NCBI GenBank assembly: GCA_963930645.1
Contig: OZ005653.1
Span: forward strand, 107,836,059 to 107,900,058
Source: Salticus scenicus
Taxonomy: Eukaryota; Arthropoda; Arachnida; Araneae; Salticidae
Reading direction: 5' to 3'
Length of the DNA stretch: 64,000 nucleotides
The position numbers and the translations under genes were made by a program. Shown here piece after piece: positions 19,045-31,094 of this stretch. The notes under the pieces are model-generated. The model did no database searches. It saw nothing but the letters and a program-made list of their open reading frames with translations, and was not told the origin of the DNA. How positions within the stretch are numbered: position 1 is the first letter of the stretch; every line of letters starts with the position of its first letter.

Positions 19045-20125
19045 TATAAGACATTTTAATATAGATGAGAAATTAGAAAAAGTGTTTTAGTTCAAGCTTA
19101 AACTTTAAGACTGAGAGCAGGTCTTTTTTATTTTTTTACTCTTAGCGAATACTCTAAAACTAGCTTTTCTATGTCTCTTCTTTCCCAGAGTGGCTCTGTT
19201 ATTTCTCTCTTCTTTGTTGCAGTGGCCCTTTAATTTCATTCATTGATAATTCTTGAACTTTCCTAATCCTTCGCACTGCAGTTGCCGGACAAGCAACTGA
19301 CAGCTGTCTGCAATACTGGTCAAGGACAAAAGGGATTACAGCTTTTACCGGTCCGGTCAAATACGAATAAAGAATATAACAAACGAATGGTAATAAACTA
19401 ATTCTTAAGATAAATCAAAGTTATATATACATTTAATAAAATAAAAATTCATTCTATCGTGAAAGAAAAAATAAAAATAATAATAATAATAGTAAATAAA
19501 AATAAAAATCCCGAGGTAGTTTCGGCGACAAAATAGCAAACGTCGCCAAAAGTTCTTTACTAAAGTTGATCCGAATATTTACTTACATAGTTCAGAGAAA
19601 TTTAAGGGGAAGGAACAGCTTTTGCATTGGGCCCCCTTGTCAAAATTTAAAATTTGGCGCCGAAGAAGACTAATTTTTTTTTTTCAAACTATAACATCGT
19701 TTTCAAATTATTCAATTATATTTTCGATAAATGCTCAGCTGTCGTAAAACTGGTATGGTAAAAGTCCGTAGATTGAAACTAATAGTCCTCCATCCTTAAA
19801 AAAAGTCCTGCTTGAATTTTCCACAGAATTTTTTTTCTTCCTCAAAAATATTAAACTGCGGAATAAGGGATAGCCTTTCTTAGTATTCTGATATTTATCA
19901 ACTCATGAAATCAGTGATAGTAACAGATACCGTGATTATCCACTAATACACAGATTATAAATTCTTTTTACTTTCCAAACACTATAGTGATGAAAGTAAT
20001 CATGCCAAAAATCTGAATTTGAGATATTGATGTTTCTATACGTTTCGAGGTCCCCTGAGTCCGTATTCACTATTTTTACGATGATATATGTATGTATGTG
20101 TGTATGTATGTGTGTATGTGAGTGA
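19045..20125. other. Unclassified repeats-like DNA, possible decayed LTR
   Basis: No gene. Around 19550-19670 the sequence has GTCGCCAAAAG and TTTGGCGCCGAAGAAG, similar in style to the GTCGCCAAA/TTTGGCGCC part of the solo LTR at 45.4 kb. This may be an old LTR remnant. A (GTAT)n microsatellite lies at 20087-20120. Confidence 0.35.
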
Positions 20126-20830
20126 GTGAACACGCTAGCGTCTAAACGCTTTGCCCGAATGAGCTGTAAGTTGGTACGCATGCTGCAAGTCACCGTAGCA
20201 CGAACCCTATTGATTTTGATGAATCTAGCACTTATAGTTTTTTTTACAGGGACACAAAGAAAAATTCTTTATCATTATGGTCTATGGGACCAAAATCTTA
20301 AAAGTGCGATAGCATCAAAACGCCTTATTCAATTGAGCAAACAACTTATACTCATATTATAAGTCAGAAATACTCAATCTGTATAGATTTTGGAGAATCT
20401 AGCTCTTATAGTTTTTTCACAGGGACACAAAGAAAAATTGTTTATCATTATGGCCTATGGGGCCAAATTTTTAAAAGTGTGATAGCGTCTAAACGCCTTA
20501 TTAATCTGAGCAAAATTTTTTTACACATGTTATAGGTCAAAGTTCCACCAACTGTATAGATTTTGGTGAATTTAGCGCTTACAGTTTTTTTACAGGGGCA
20601 CAAAGAAATTTTTTTTTATCATTATGGCCAATGGGACCAAATTTTTAAAAGTGCGATAGCATATAAACGCCTTATTCAATTGAGCTGAAAATTTATATGA
20701 ATATTATAAATCACTGTTTCACTAACTATAAGCATTTTGGTGAATCTAGCATTTATAGATGTTTACAGGGACACAACGAAAAATTCTTTATCATTATGAT
20801 CTATGGGCTCAAAGTTCAGTAGCGTTAAAT
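20126..20830 (+). repeat. 172-bp tandem satellite, four units
   Basis: Anchors ACAGGGACACAAAG recur near 20246, 20420, 20592 and 20765, a period of 172-173 bp. Each unit holds TTATCATTATGGYCTATGGG, a GATAGC..AAACGCCTTATT segment and TGAATCTAGC. It is a diverged subfamily of the arrays at 42.9-44.1 kb. It is not coding, because 172 is not a multiple of three and frames do not persist. Confidence 0.8.
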
Positions 20831-21865
20831 AAAACATTTTGTAATATAGGGAGAAAAATACTCAAACACTCTATTATGATTTTATCTCTTTTGTTTGTTT
20901 AACAACTCCTCTTTCTTTACTTTATCTACAAAATTGTTAATTACTCTATGTTCGGAAAGTCGAGTGGAGTCACTCCAGATTTTTTAAAGTAGTGGGAAGA
21001 ATAGAAACATAAAATTGGCCTAAGTAATCAGACGCCTAGCAACTGATCTTTGAGACAGACTTTCGATCCCATTTACACAAAAAAAATTATTGTGCACGAC
21101 AGAAAATCTACAAGGAACTTAATATCACGAATATGAAGAAAATGCGTAGAGACGTTCTTTAACTTTTTTTTTTTCTATTGACAGTACTTTACAGTAAAAT
21201 TTGATTTAAAAGAGTATAAAATTGATTTCACATAAGAAATCTCGAAGGTACTTATTAAAATAGAATATATATATTATACCTTACTTCAATCTCACTACAT
21301 GGCGCTAGATGTTAGTTATATATAGCCGTTTTTGTTCAAGAAAGGAATTTTATAAAGCACTGCTACTGTTTTTGATTGACATTATTCACGATATTTACGT
21401 GTGTTATAATTAATTTACATATATAACACTTCAAGAATCTACCATTAATATTTGATAAAATATGAAGAATAAAAAAATGCATAATGTTTTTCATATTTTA
21501 AGGTTTTAATCTCTCTTCTCATTCTATGAACCAATGATATACTAAAATGTTACTTCACTAAATTTTCGTTAGTTACAAGGATGAGGTGTTATGTATACCT
21601 TTTATTGCTTATATTTTTAAATATTACTGTTTAGTAAATAAAAAATAGATTTTCAGTACATTTTCTGTGTATATCAAAATGCAGTAAATAAAGAGTAGAG
21701 AAACAAACTAGCGAAAGCGATGTTTAAAATTAACCTACTTGTACAAAAAGGCTATAAATTTTTACAAAAAAAAAAAAAAAAAAAAAACCTAATATATATG
21801 CAGACATATAAAAGGCGGTTTTATATAGCAATTCTGAAGAAAATCGCTGAATTCATTTTTGAGAT
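20830..21865. other. Gene-free AT-rich DNA
   Basis: No gene or recognised repeat. An A-run near 21770 directly precedes the SINE pair. Confidence 0.5.
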
Positions 21866-22090
21866 TCTCCCTCGAGCAGCTGAGTGGTTCTGCGCTGAAA
21901 TCTGGTAGACGTGAGATGCCGGGTTCGATCCCAGGTCACGCTTGTCAGCTTAGCCGTTCGGAATTTTTCGTAGTTTTCTCCGACATTTGCGTGAATATGG
22001 GCTAGGACCCCTTAGAACGACCCCGGATAGCACTTTCTTCAGGTCTAGGACCTACAACAGTCAATCGGCCTTATTCCCAAATCCAATCCA
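21866..22090 (+). mobile_element. tRNA-derived SINE, copy 1
   Basis: The tRNA-like head has a box A-like segment (CAGCTGAGTGGTTCTGCGCT, about 21878-21897) and a clear RNA polymerase III box B GGTTCGATCC (21922-21931). It is followed by a body with TTCGTAGTTTTCTCCGA and GGGCTAGGACCCCTTA and ends in a T-rich tail. It would not fold into a tRNA: the acceptor stem pairing is absent. Confidence 0.75.
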
Positions 22091-22345
22091 TCCTTTTTGA
22101 GGTACGCCCACCAGCGGCCGAGCGGTTCTGCGCTCAAAGATGATAGACGTGAGGTGCCGGGTTCAATCCCAGGTCACGCTCGTTGGCCTAGCCGTTCGGA
22201 GTTTTCCGTGGTTTTCTTCGAAACTTGAGTGAATACGGGCTAGGACCCCTTATAAATACCTCCACTTAAGCCCCCCCCCCCTCTGGCCTAGCTCCCAAGA
22301 GTAGTCAATCGGCCATATTCCGCAACACCAACACCTTTTTTAGAT
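22091..22345 (+). mobile_element. tRNA-derived SINE, copy 2
   Basis: Same family and orientation, head to tail with copy 1. Box B is GGTTCAATCC (22160-22169); the body has CCGTGGTTTTCTTCGAA and GGGCTAGGACCCCTTA, with a C-run insertion near 22270. Confidence 0.75.
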
Positions 22346-25300
22346 ACAGACTTACTGTCCCAGTTCCCGTTTCAATTTTCATCAAAAGCTGATATAAACA
22401 TCTGAGCTGTTTTAATTAGGAAGTTTGGCCGTTCTTTCTCATTTGGAGGTATGACAGTCAAAGATCCCCCCTTCCATCCCCCCCCCCAAAAAAAAAAAAA
22501 AAGAATGAATTTAAACTTTTAAAAATCTCGTTTACAATTATTTTTTTTTTTATTATTTATTTCAATTTATTTCATTTTTTGTTACAGTTATATCTAGCTT
22601 TTGAATAGGTGCCATATGTTAAGATTTTGGGCTAAATTTTTACTTTATAACAGAAAACTATAAAAGCTTTTAAATTTTTAATATATATATAAAGAATATT
22701 TGGCCGCTATGTTTGAATAATCGTAATTTGTAAAAGATATTGTACCCTTGCTCAGCACCGAGATCAGAATTTTAAGAATGTGAAAGTGTACACTACTGAA
22801 CTGCAGCTTTCATGATGCGTTCGTACCTACTATTATCACCTGATAATTGTTGAAGGGTAGCGCTTAATTATTTTGACTTTAAAAAAATAGTTGCGTGTCT
22901 TTGCAATTTTACCTGATGATATTATTACAATCATGTCTAATATATTGGGACACAAATTATAAATAGTGTTACTGTGAAATATTTTCCAATCATACCACTT
23001 TTTTTTTTGTGTGTGTGTGTGTGTGTTAGCAATCTTTTATTTGACTTATTGCATAAGGCAATACACAGCAAAGTGACGGCCTTTAAAAATAAATAAATAA
23101 ATAATACGAAGAAGAACACTCTTTACGTCTGATAGAAAATTTTATTTAAAATAAATAAATAAATAAAATGAAAAATAATTAGAATAAGGAAAAACCTGAC
23201 TGTAAAGGAAAGGCGGAAGTATTGACATTCAGAAGCAACGAAAGATCTATTAACCCCCTGAAATTTAGAAAAACCGGTGCTACAATATAAAATAATTATA
23301 ATAATGCACTTTCGTACTAAATTTTGCCATATGTTAAGAAAATCTTAAATACCCATGTGAAGAAAATTTTAAATTTCACGTAACATGCGAGGTTTTCAAA
23401 ATAGAATGTTGATAGTCAATAAGGCTCAAGCCAGTATAATAACTATTACTTTAATATTTACTAGGCATTTTTACAATAAAAATAATCCTCATAATACATA
23501 TTTATGCAAAAATTTTCCCTATTCTCTCATGTTGATTTCGAATTACGTGCTAAGATATTTTAAAATAAAATGTTTAAATCAACAAGTTTCTACCTAGTAT
23601 CATAATCCATATTTTAAAAGTGGTCCGATCTCTTTATGTTTATTTGTCTTAAAATGATGTTTATACAGAATAAACTCACTAACTTACAAACGGAAACAAA
23701 ATGAATTTTTTTTATTATATTATTCCTTATATCTCAGAAATTATAAAAACCCAAATCGAAATTTTGGATGTTATTGAGTTTTGGATGTTAAGAATAGGAG
23801 GTACTACTCAATTGCGCTTAGGGCCTTCATCCTCATAGGCATCAGTTGCGCCGAAATCGTATCCTCCACCCCCCACCCCCCCACCCCCCCCCCCAAAAAA
23901 AAAAAAAAAAAAAAAAAAATCAGCAGATCTTAAATCATAAAACAAATTCTAAATGACTTTGACTATTCAAATTTGCATAACTTATCGATAAAGCTTTCTG
24001 ATAATCATTAATATTTATTTATTTTAATTTTTTGAAAGTTGTTCAGGAATAAATTTGTTTTTCAAAAATATTTTGCATATCAGAACAAATTGTTCAGCGT
24101 ATTCTATCATAAGTTATTGATGGCATGAGGTTTTTGGATTTCTTTTTGAAGTACTTGTGTTTCATTTAAATGTGAAAATATTTTGAAAACATTATACGGA
24201 TGACAAAACTAAATAAAAATCTAGTGTATATTCAATATTTAAACTTTAAAGATTCTTCACACACCATAAAATTCAATCCAGCACCACCAGTTTTGAAAGG
24301 ACGCCGCCGTTCTTCATCAGGTGCAAAAAATAAATGCTACTGCCTTGAAGGCAAAAGCAAGACTTGCTTTTATTTTGAGTATTTATTTGCTTTTATTTAT
24401 TAGACAAGTTTTAGTTGTGTAATATAAATATTTCTTTAAATAAATAAGATAATATAAATATTTTTTTAATTACTCTTGTTTGAATTTATTGGAGCCTATC
24501 GACGTTACCCAGGAGATACCACCAGAATAAGCAAAGAATTTTTTTCTTTCTAGAAATTATCTTTCGTTACCTTCCGGTATACAAGAGGGAGGGGGATGAC
24601 AATGAACGTTATCAGTAATTTTTCTCGTGAGCGCAATTGATGCATTTTTAACAAGCGCAATTGATGCGTGCCCGAAAATTTTTACGTATTACCCATGTTC
24701 CTGATACCCATTGTAGGATTGGAACTAAAAAATTATAATTATATCAAAATAAATAAACAAACAAATAAACAAATAAAATAAAAATTTGGTGTAAACTTTT
24801 AAATATTGTGAAATAATATTAAAATTATTTTATTTAATATTATTACTACAAAAATTAAAATGTTTCTTTGAAAATTGTTTTAGAAGTTAAATGTTTTAAT
24901 CTAGTTATCTGAAATTAAAATTTTCGGACAAGAAATTGTAAGATAATTTTCTCTCGCATACACATTTAAATTAAAAAAATAATCAAAACAGTGGTAATTG
25001 CAAAAATAAATATATAAATTAAATTAAATAATAATATATAGTACGCGGTAAAGTATTACAGCAATTAATTTAAAAAAATATTTTCTATTTTGTTTTTTTC
25101 TATAAAATATGTATATATATATATATATTTTAACAATAATGTAGTTATTTATTATACATTTTTTTTCCTTCCAACATAAAAAAATTACATATGCATTGTT
25201 AAAAAGAGTATAATCATAATAATCCTTATCATCATAAAAATCGGTTTTTAAGGTTCTTAAGAACTGTATTCCTTCACCTCTTGTAATAATAGTATATAGA

Positions 25301-26150
25301 TCTGAACATCATAACCATAGTCCATAAATAGCAACTCAGAGTTTAAATATTCGAAAGGTTAAATAATATAAAACAATAGTAATAATAAATAAAGTTATAA
25401 GAAAAAGTAAAGAAAAAAATAATTAATTAAACAAAACAAAACAAAATAAATAAATAATAATTAAAATAAATGAGGATATTATAACAATGTAAATAGATCA
25501 CGAATAATATAAAATTACGATAAAATTACGGAAGGTCGAGGCAGAAAACAAAGGCAGTGAATAATAATTTTAAAAAAATTTCTTTGTTTTCAGAATAACT
25601 ATAAATCTGGGATCGTAATCATAAAGGTCATTCCTTATTTCGTATTAAAAAATAAAGCTAGTAAGCTAATGATTTAGATAACCACTGCAATTTAAAATTA
25701 AGATAGCCGTAAAGTAGAATAATTATATATATATTAAAGTTGCCAATAAGATATAGATTTGTCCGCTTGTAAAATAAATAAATAAATAAAAATAAATACA
25801 TATAATATTTTTAGTAAATTATAATGCATTTAACTATACAAAATATGGATTTCCTTTTATTCCCGTGTAGTGAATGAAAAATAAAACAAGAAATGTCAAA
25901 ATATAATCTCTAAGTATGACAGAAATTTGTATGAATTCTAAAGTTTTGTCAATAATAAAGAAAGCAAGAAACGGCAAAGGTATTTATCATTCACCCAAAG
26001 GAACTCAGGAAATTCCATTTCAAAATATTTTAAAAGTATTTCCACTAAAATTTTGTTATCAAAGAAAGGAATTCTGCTTGTATGTGTTTTGCATTCAGGT
26101 TTAGGGAAAAAAAAGAGGGAATTGAGATTAGCAAAAATAGTAACATCGGA
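22346..26150. other. Long gene-free AT-rich stretch inside Polinton
   Basis: I see no supportable gene. It contains GT and AAAT microsatellites (about 23008-23027, 23088-23165), a C-run plus A-run near 23875-23920 and many (AAAT)n-type stretches. The short frames here have no recognisable residues. It is probably host-type or nested repeat DNA. Confidence 0.5.
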
Positions 26151-26399
26151 AGGGTGATCATTTTTAACAAGTCTGACAGTTCTACCCGCCCCTAAAGCAG
26201 GTAAACAATATCTGAGGGGAAAAGGACAGCTTGGTCGATATATAATCCAAAGCCGTCTTTTACGAGGTGTTACTCTTTGGTTGAAATACCGACCAGCCGG
26301 CCTTTAAAGGTTAATTAAAATTATGCAAATTATATGCAAGTCTTTCAAATATCTCTTAAGTAAGTTATCTAATTAAAATTATGCAAATTTTATATAAAT

Positions 26400-26690
26400 C
26401 TTTCATGTTTACCATATGATCTCCTAGTTAAAGATTTAATAAACCTAACTTTTATACAACATAAATAAATTTAATAAGTATAATCTGTTCAATGAATCAT
26501 CAACCGATGAGTCATCAACCGATAACTCATCAAACGATGACTCATCGTAAACATGTGCAAACATGTCTAAACATGTTTAAACATGAATCTACTTGAACGC
26601 TAATATTTTACTGAATAAGTGATAATTACTATATGAATCACAAAGTATACGATATTGGAAATTAAGTAAACAACTGAATATCTGTGTCTG
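26400..26690 (-). promoter_or_regulatory. Left inverted arm with AP-1-like and RRRCATGYYY boxes
   Basis: The reverse complement of this segment aligns with about 28738-28930. It contains GATGAGTCATC, GATAACTCATC and GATGACTCATC in a row (26500-26547), then four tandem decamers starting AAACATG (26549-26588). The middle two, AAACATGTCT and AAACATGTTT (26559-26578), abut without spacer. The arms flank the polymerase promoter and first exon. Confidence 0.6.
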
Positions 26691-27099
26691 TCTTATTTTG
26701 AAATATTTTATTGATTTTATTTCTTAAAAGATTTAATTAGAAATATTTTATTTCATAAATGATTCAATGAATTTATAAGTTTGAAATAACTATTTTATTT
26801 CTTTAAACAATTTATTTTAAAGAGATTCACTGTGTAGGGGTTTAATAATTTAAAAGATATATTTCTTAAAGCAATTTATTTTTAAGAGATTCACTTTCTA
26901 GGGATTGAATTGAAAAGATATATTTTATTTCATAAAACCATTTATTCATAAAGCAATCCACTTGAAAAAATAATTTTTAATAATCAAATTGAAATAATAA
27001 TTATTATTTTCCTTTAATTAAAAGTGTATACATTATCTCTTCATTAGAAATATGCAAATGAGTATGTTTCATATTTCGCGTAAGATATCGTACATGTGT

Positions 27100-27417
27100 G
27101 AACAAGGGAGTTGACTCACCTTGGAAAATCCATGAGGGGAAATATGCAAATGAATCAACCTCTACACCGATAAGTCATCCTGCATGAACTTTCTCGTAAG
27201 ATCCACGGGGGTGAGTCAGCGTGACGCATGCGGATTTCCCCTTATCTAGATTAGATAACCCGCTGCAACTCATTTCTCAGGTCATTCGTAGATTATCTAC
27301 TGCGCAGTGAAGACGTGTTTATAGCTCTCTCCTTTACCGACGTTCGCGAAGTTTTCTACCCGTAAATTTGTTGTGTTTTTCGGCATATTGGATTTTAGTT
27401 TTCCCGTATTATTATAA
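27100..27417 (+). promoter_or_regulatory. Polymerase gene promoter region
   Basis: GC-balanced DNA directly before the polymerase ATG. It contains TTGACTCACC, GGTGAGTCAGCGTGACGC, GATAAG-type sites, TGCGCA (27301-27306) and a weak TATA-like TTTATAG (27318-27324) about 95 bp upstream of the ATG. The start site cannot be fixed from the sequence. Confidence 0.45.
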
Positions 27418-27465
27418 TGGAAGGATTCACCAACAACAATCAACCTATGGATTTTGAAAATGCAG
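27418..27465 (+). CDS. POLB: DNA polymerase B gene, exon 1
   Basis: The 48-nt coding start is MEGFTNNNQPMDFENA, ending at GCA|GTAAGTAT, a strong 5' splice site in phase 0. I infer it as exon 1 because it lies in promoter-like DNA, ends with a near-consensus donor, and joins in frame to the exon at 30792. The intron that follows is 3326 bp. Confidence 0.65.
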
Positions 27466-27649
27466 TAAGTATATTTATCTAGTAATCATTGATTTTAATT
27501 GATTTTCTAACTGTGTTTAATCATTTTTAGTGAAATATGAGTTATTAAATTGTAATAAGAATTCTTTAACTTAATTTATTACTTTTTATGATATGTTAAA
27601 AAATAAATTTGATTGACACTATGCTAAAATCTATTTATAATGTGTTTAA

Positions 27650-28260
27650 AATAAATTTCATTTCGAATCTTTATTTTGTTAAATGAGAAATCTATTTTTA
27701 TTTATAATGTGTTAAATATAAATTTAATTTCGAATCTTTATTTTGACAAATGGGAAATCTATTTTATTTCATTCAATAAACTATATAAAGTGAAATTTAA
27801 GTATGTGTAAAATCTGTTTATAATGTGTTTAAAATAAATTTCCTTTCGAATCTTTATTTTGATAAATGAGAAATCTATTTTTATTTATAATGTGTTAAAT
27901 ATAAATTTAATTTCGAATCTTTATTTTGATAAATGGGAAATCTATTTTTATTTATAATGTGTTAAATATAAATTTAATTTCGAATCTTTATTTTGACAAA
28001 TGTGAAATCTAATCTTAATAATGTGTTAAAAATAAATTTGATTGACACTATGCTAAAGAATGACTTTAAAATCTATTTATAATGTGTGTTAAAAATAAAT
28101 TTAATTTCAAATCTTTATTTTGACAAATGGGAAATCTATTTTATTTATACTGTGTTTAAAATAAATTTAATTTCGAATCTTTAAATTGATAAATGTGAAA
28201 TCTATTTTATTTCATTCAATAAACTATATAAAGTGAAATTTAAGTATGTGTAAAATCTGT
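27650..28260. repeat. 67-bp tandem repeat array in polymerase intron 1
   Basis: Units with TTCGAATCTTTATTTTG recur near 27664, 27731, 27843, 27910, 27977, 28107 and 28172. The basic spacing is 65-67 bp with longer composite spacings of about 112 and 131. They are separated by ATAATGTGTTAAATATAAATTTAA-type stretches. Confidence 0.75.
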
Positions 28261-28737
28261 TTATGGTTAGAAATTATTTATTGTATAAGTGAAAAAATTA
28301 GAAATTTTAATAAGTTTATTTTGTTTTACAATCTTATGACATAGAAATCTAAATTAAATTTAAAACAAGAATGAAACTTAATTTTTATTATAGTACTAAA
28401 AGATTGTGTGTGTGTGTGTGATATTAATCTGAAAATTTATGCTTACACTCGAAATTATTTTTTTTCTACAACTGAAAAACTTTTTTAATTAGAAGCTTTA
28501 ATTAAAACTTATTATCATAAGTTTAAACTAAAAAATTTGTTATTCTAATAAATTTATCCTGCTATTTATAACTCATACTTCGTTTGGAGAGGCTTTTTAT
28601 ATTATTCAAATCAAAAAGTTATTTTTATTATTATTGTTTACTTATGAGAAACTTAATTTGCATTCGTTATGAATAAAAAATTTAATTATTAACTAGAAAA
28701 TCAGTTTACTTATAAGAAAGTTAATTTTCATCAAGTA

Positions 28738-30092
28738 GTGTTGTTTACTTAATTTCCAACATCGTATACTTTGTGATTCATATAGTAATTTTCGCTTATA
28801 CAATAAAATGCTAGTGTTCAAGTAGATTCATGTTTAGGATGACTCATCGTTTGATGAGTCATCGAATAGCTTATACTTATTAAATTTATGGAGTATAAAA
28901 GTTAGATCTGCATATTCAATCTTTAACTAGGAGAATTTATTTTTCTAAAATTTTTTTAAAGTTGCATGCCTAATCCTATGTTTAGATAAAATAGTGTATT
29001 GGTTTATTACAATGCTAGCGTGTATAAAACCCCTCTTTCAATGAAGTAGATTCATGTTCAGACATGTTTAGGATGACTCATCGCTTGATGACTCATCGGT
29101 TGATGACTCATCGAATAGCTTATACTTATTAAATTTATGTTGTATAAAAGTTAGATTTGTATAACCTTTTGTATATTCAATCTTTAACTGGAAGAATTTA
29201 TTTTTCTAAAAATTTAAGTTGCATACCTAATCCTATGTTTAGATAAAATAGTGTATTGGCTTATTACAATGCTAGCGTGTATAAAACTCCTCTTTCAATG
29301 AAGTAGAATCATGTTTAAAATGAGTTATTGAATAGATTATACTTATTAAATTTATTTATGTTGTATAAAAGTTAGATTTGCATATTAAATCTTTAACTAG
29401 AAGAATTTATTTTTCTAAAATTTTTTAAAGTTGCATTCCTAATCCTATGTTTAGATAAAATAGTGTATTGGTTTATTAAAATGCTAACGTGTATAAAACT
29501 CCTCTTTCAATGAAGTAGATTCATGTTTAAAACGAGTCATTGAATAGCTTATACTTATTAAATTTATGTTGTATAAAAGTTAGATTTGCATATTCAATCT
29601 TTAACTAGAAGAATTTATTTTTCTAAAAATTTAAGTTGCATGCCTAATCCTATGTTTAGATAAAATAGTGTATTGGATCATTAAAATGCTAGCGTGTATA
29701 AAACTCCTCTTTCAATGAAGTAGAATCATGGTCAGACATGTTTAGGATGACTCATCAGTTGAGGAGTCATCGAATAGCTTATACTTATTAAATTTATGTT
29801 GTATAAAAGTTAGATTTGCATATTCAATCTTTAACTAGGAGAATTTATTTTTTTAAAAATTTAAGTTGCATGCCTAATCCTATGTTTAGATAAAATAGTG
29901 TATTGGATCATTAAAATGCTAGCGTGTATAAAACTCCTCTTTCAATGAAGTAGAATCATGTTCAGACATGTTTAGGATGACTCATCGGTTGATGACTCAT
30001 CGGTTGATGAGTCATCGAATAGCTTATACTTATTAAATTTATGTTGTATAAAAGTTAGATTTGCATATTCAATCTTTAACTGGAAGAATTTA
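28738..30092. repeat. Tandem array of ~215-250-bp units with variable TGASTCA boxes
   Basis: Six units begin TAGCTTATACTTATTAAATTTATG (28866, 29115, 29333, 29548, 29776, 30019). Each carries CCTAATCCTATGTTTAGATA and ATGCTAGCGTGTATAAAA. Unit length varies mainly with the number of GATGACTCATCGGTT boxes between units: two or three before units 1, 2 and 6, one before 5, none before 3 and 4. The first part is the inverse of 26400-26690. Confidence 0.85.
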
Positions 30093-30720
30093 TGAAAAAG
30101 TAATAAATAACTTTCAGCATATCAATCTTATAAACTTTAATAAATTTTAAATCCAACGTTTCGGCTAAATTCCTTCATTAGCCTTCCTCAGGGAAGAATG
30201 ATGTTAAAAAACACATAAACATAGAAAATTAAAGTACATGATACCACAATTACTACTTCAAAACATTTAACAGATGATTACACAAATTGTAAAAATATAC
30301 TATATACATTTTTAAAAATATGCTAAAACACTCAAAGGAACATGAAACATGATCACTACAAGACAAGGATAAAGAGCTACTAAAGCAAAGGTTAAAAATA
30401 TCAAAATTGCGGGGTTGCCAGAACTAAATTAAAGCAGGGTAACCATAAATTAATTTAAGCCCAAGAAATGAAGCCAAATTGAGGGGGGGCTTACGGATAA
30501 GGAATCGTTACAAATTTCTGATTTTCTTTTAATAATTTCGAATGATTCATAAAGAAGTGCTTGGTTTCTATTGTCAGTATTGTAAATTATTTTGGCATTT
30601 TCAAAATCTGGGTCAATGGGATTAGTATTATAATTTCGTGAAAAAGCTGTGTTGGGTCTATTATATTTTAAATCTGCAATATGCTCCTTCATTCTATCAC
30701 AAAAAGGTCTATTAGATATT
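30093..30720 (-). mobile_element. Penelope-like retroelement, 5'-truncated
   Basis: A minus-strand fragment with a GIY-YIG endonuclease C-terminal part (30692-30450: KEHIADLKYNRPNTAF, later DFENAKIIYNTDNRNQAL and YESFEIIKRK). Downstream on the same strand is the sequence typical after this domain (GAGGAAGGCTAATGAAGG ... CCGAAACGTTGGAT, about 30150-30196). Reverse transcriptase is missing. It interrupts unit 6 of the tandem array, which resumes at about 30722, so it arrived after the array formed. Confidence 0.7.
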
Positions 30721-30791
30721 TTTTTAAAAAATTTGAAACGTAGTTTTTAAAGTTGCATTCTATGTTTATAAAATGATTCGTTTATTTTCAG

Positions 30792-30986
30792 TTGGGTATT
30801 TCCTTCGGTATACCCGATGATGAATTTCATATGCTGTGTGATGTTGCCGAGATGAATGACGAGGAGTGGCGAAACCCCCAATCGGATGACGTCACCCAGT
30901 CTTAACCCCAACCTGAGGCCCAACCTGAAGCCCAACCTGAGGCCCAACATGAGACCCAACCTGAAGCCCAGTCTGAACCTTCTAAG
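30792..30986 (+). CDS. POLB: DNA polymerase B gene, exon 2 (contains an in-frame stop)
   Basis: The acceptor TTTATTTTCAG precedes 30792; the donor AAG|GTATGT follows 30986. It is 195 nt, phase 0 at both ends. It encodes an acidic segment followed by tandem Pro-Glu-Ala-Gln repeats from 12-bp repeats. TAA at 30903-30905 interrupts the frame. Because the exon is a multiple of three and both borders are phase 0, skipping it would keep the polymerase frame; whether that happens is unknown. Confidence 0.65.
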
Positions 30987-31094
30987 GTATGTATTGTTTC
31001 ACATTAAAAATTTGGTAAGAATGTTTCCTTTTACAAAAGTTTTTAAAAATTGTCCCTTTTACAAAAGTTTAAAAAATTGCCTTTCTTATTACAG

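Larger units (their letters stand above)
27466..30791 (+). other. Intron 1 of the polymerase gene
   Basis: Donor GTAAGTAT, acceptor TTATTTTCAG. It contains a 67-bp tandem array (about 27650-28210), the right inverted arm (from 28738), a roughly 215-250-bp tandem array (28866-30092) and a Penelope-like insertion (about 30093-30720). Confidence 0.65.

Noticed and set aside
21866..22180. tRNA genes
   Set aside because: A- and B-box-like segments are present but the cloverleaf does not close; the conserved body and T-rich tail mark a SINE.
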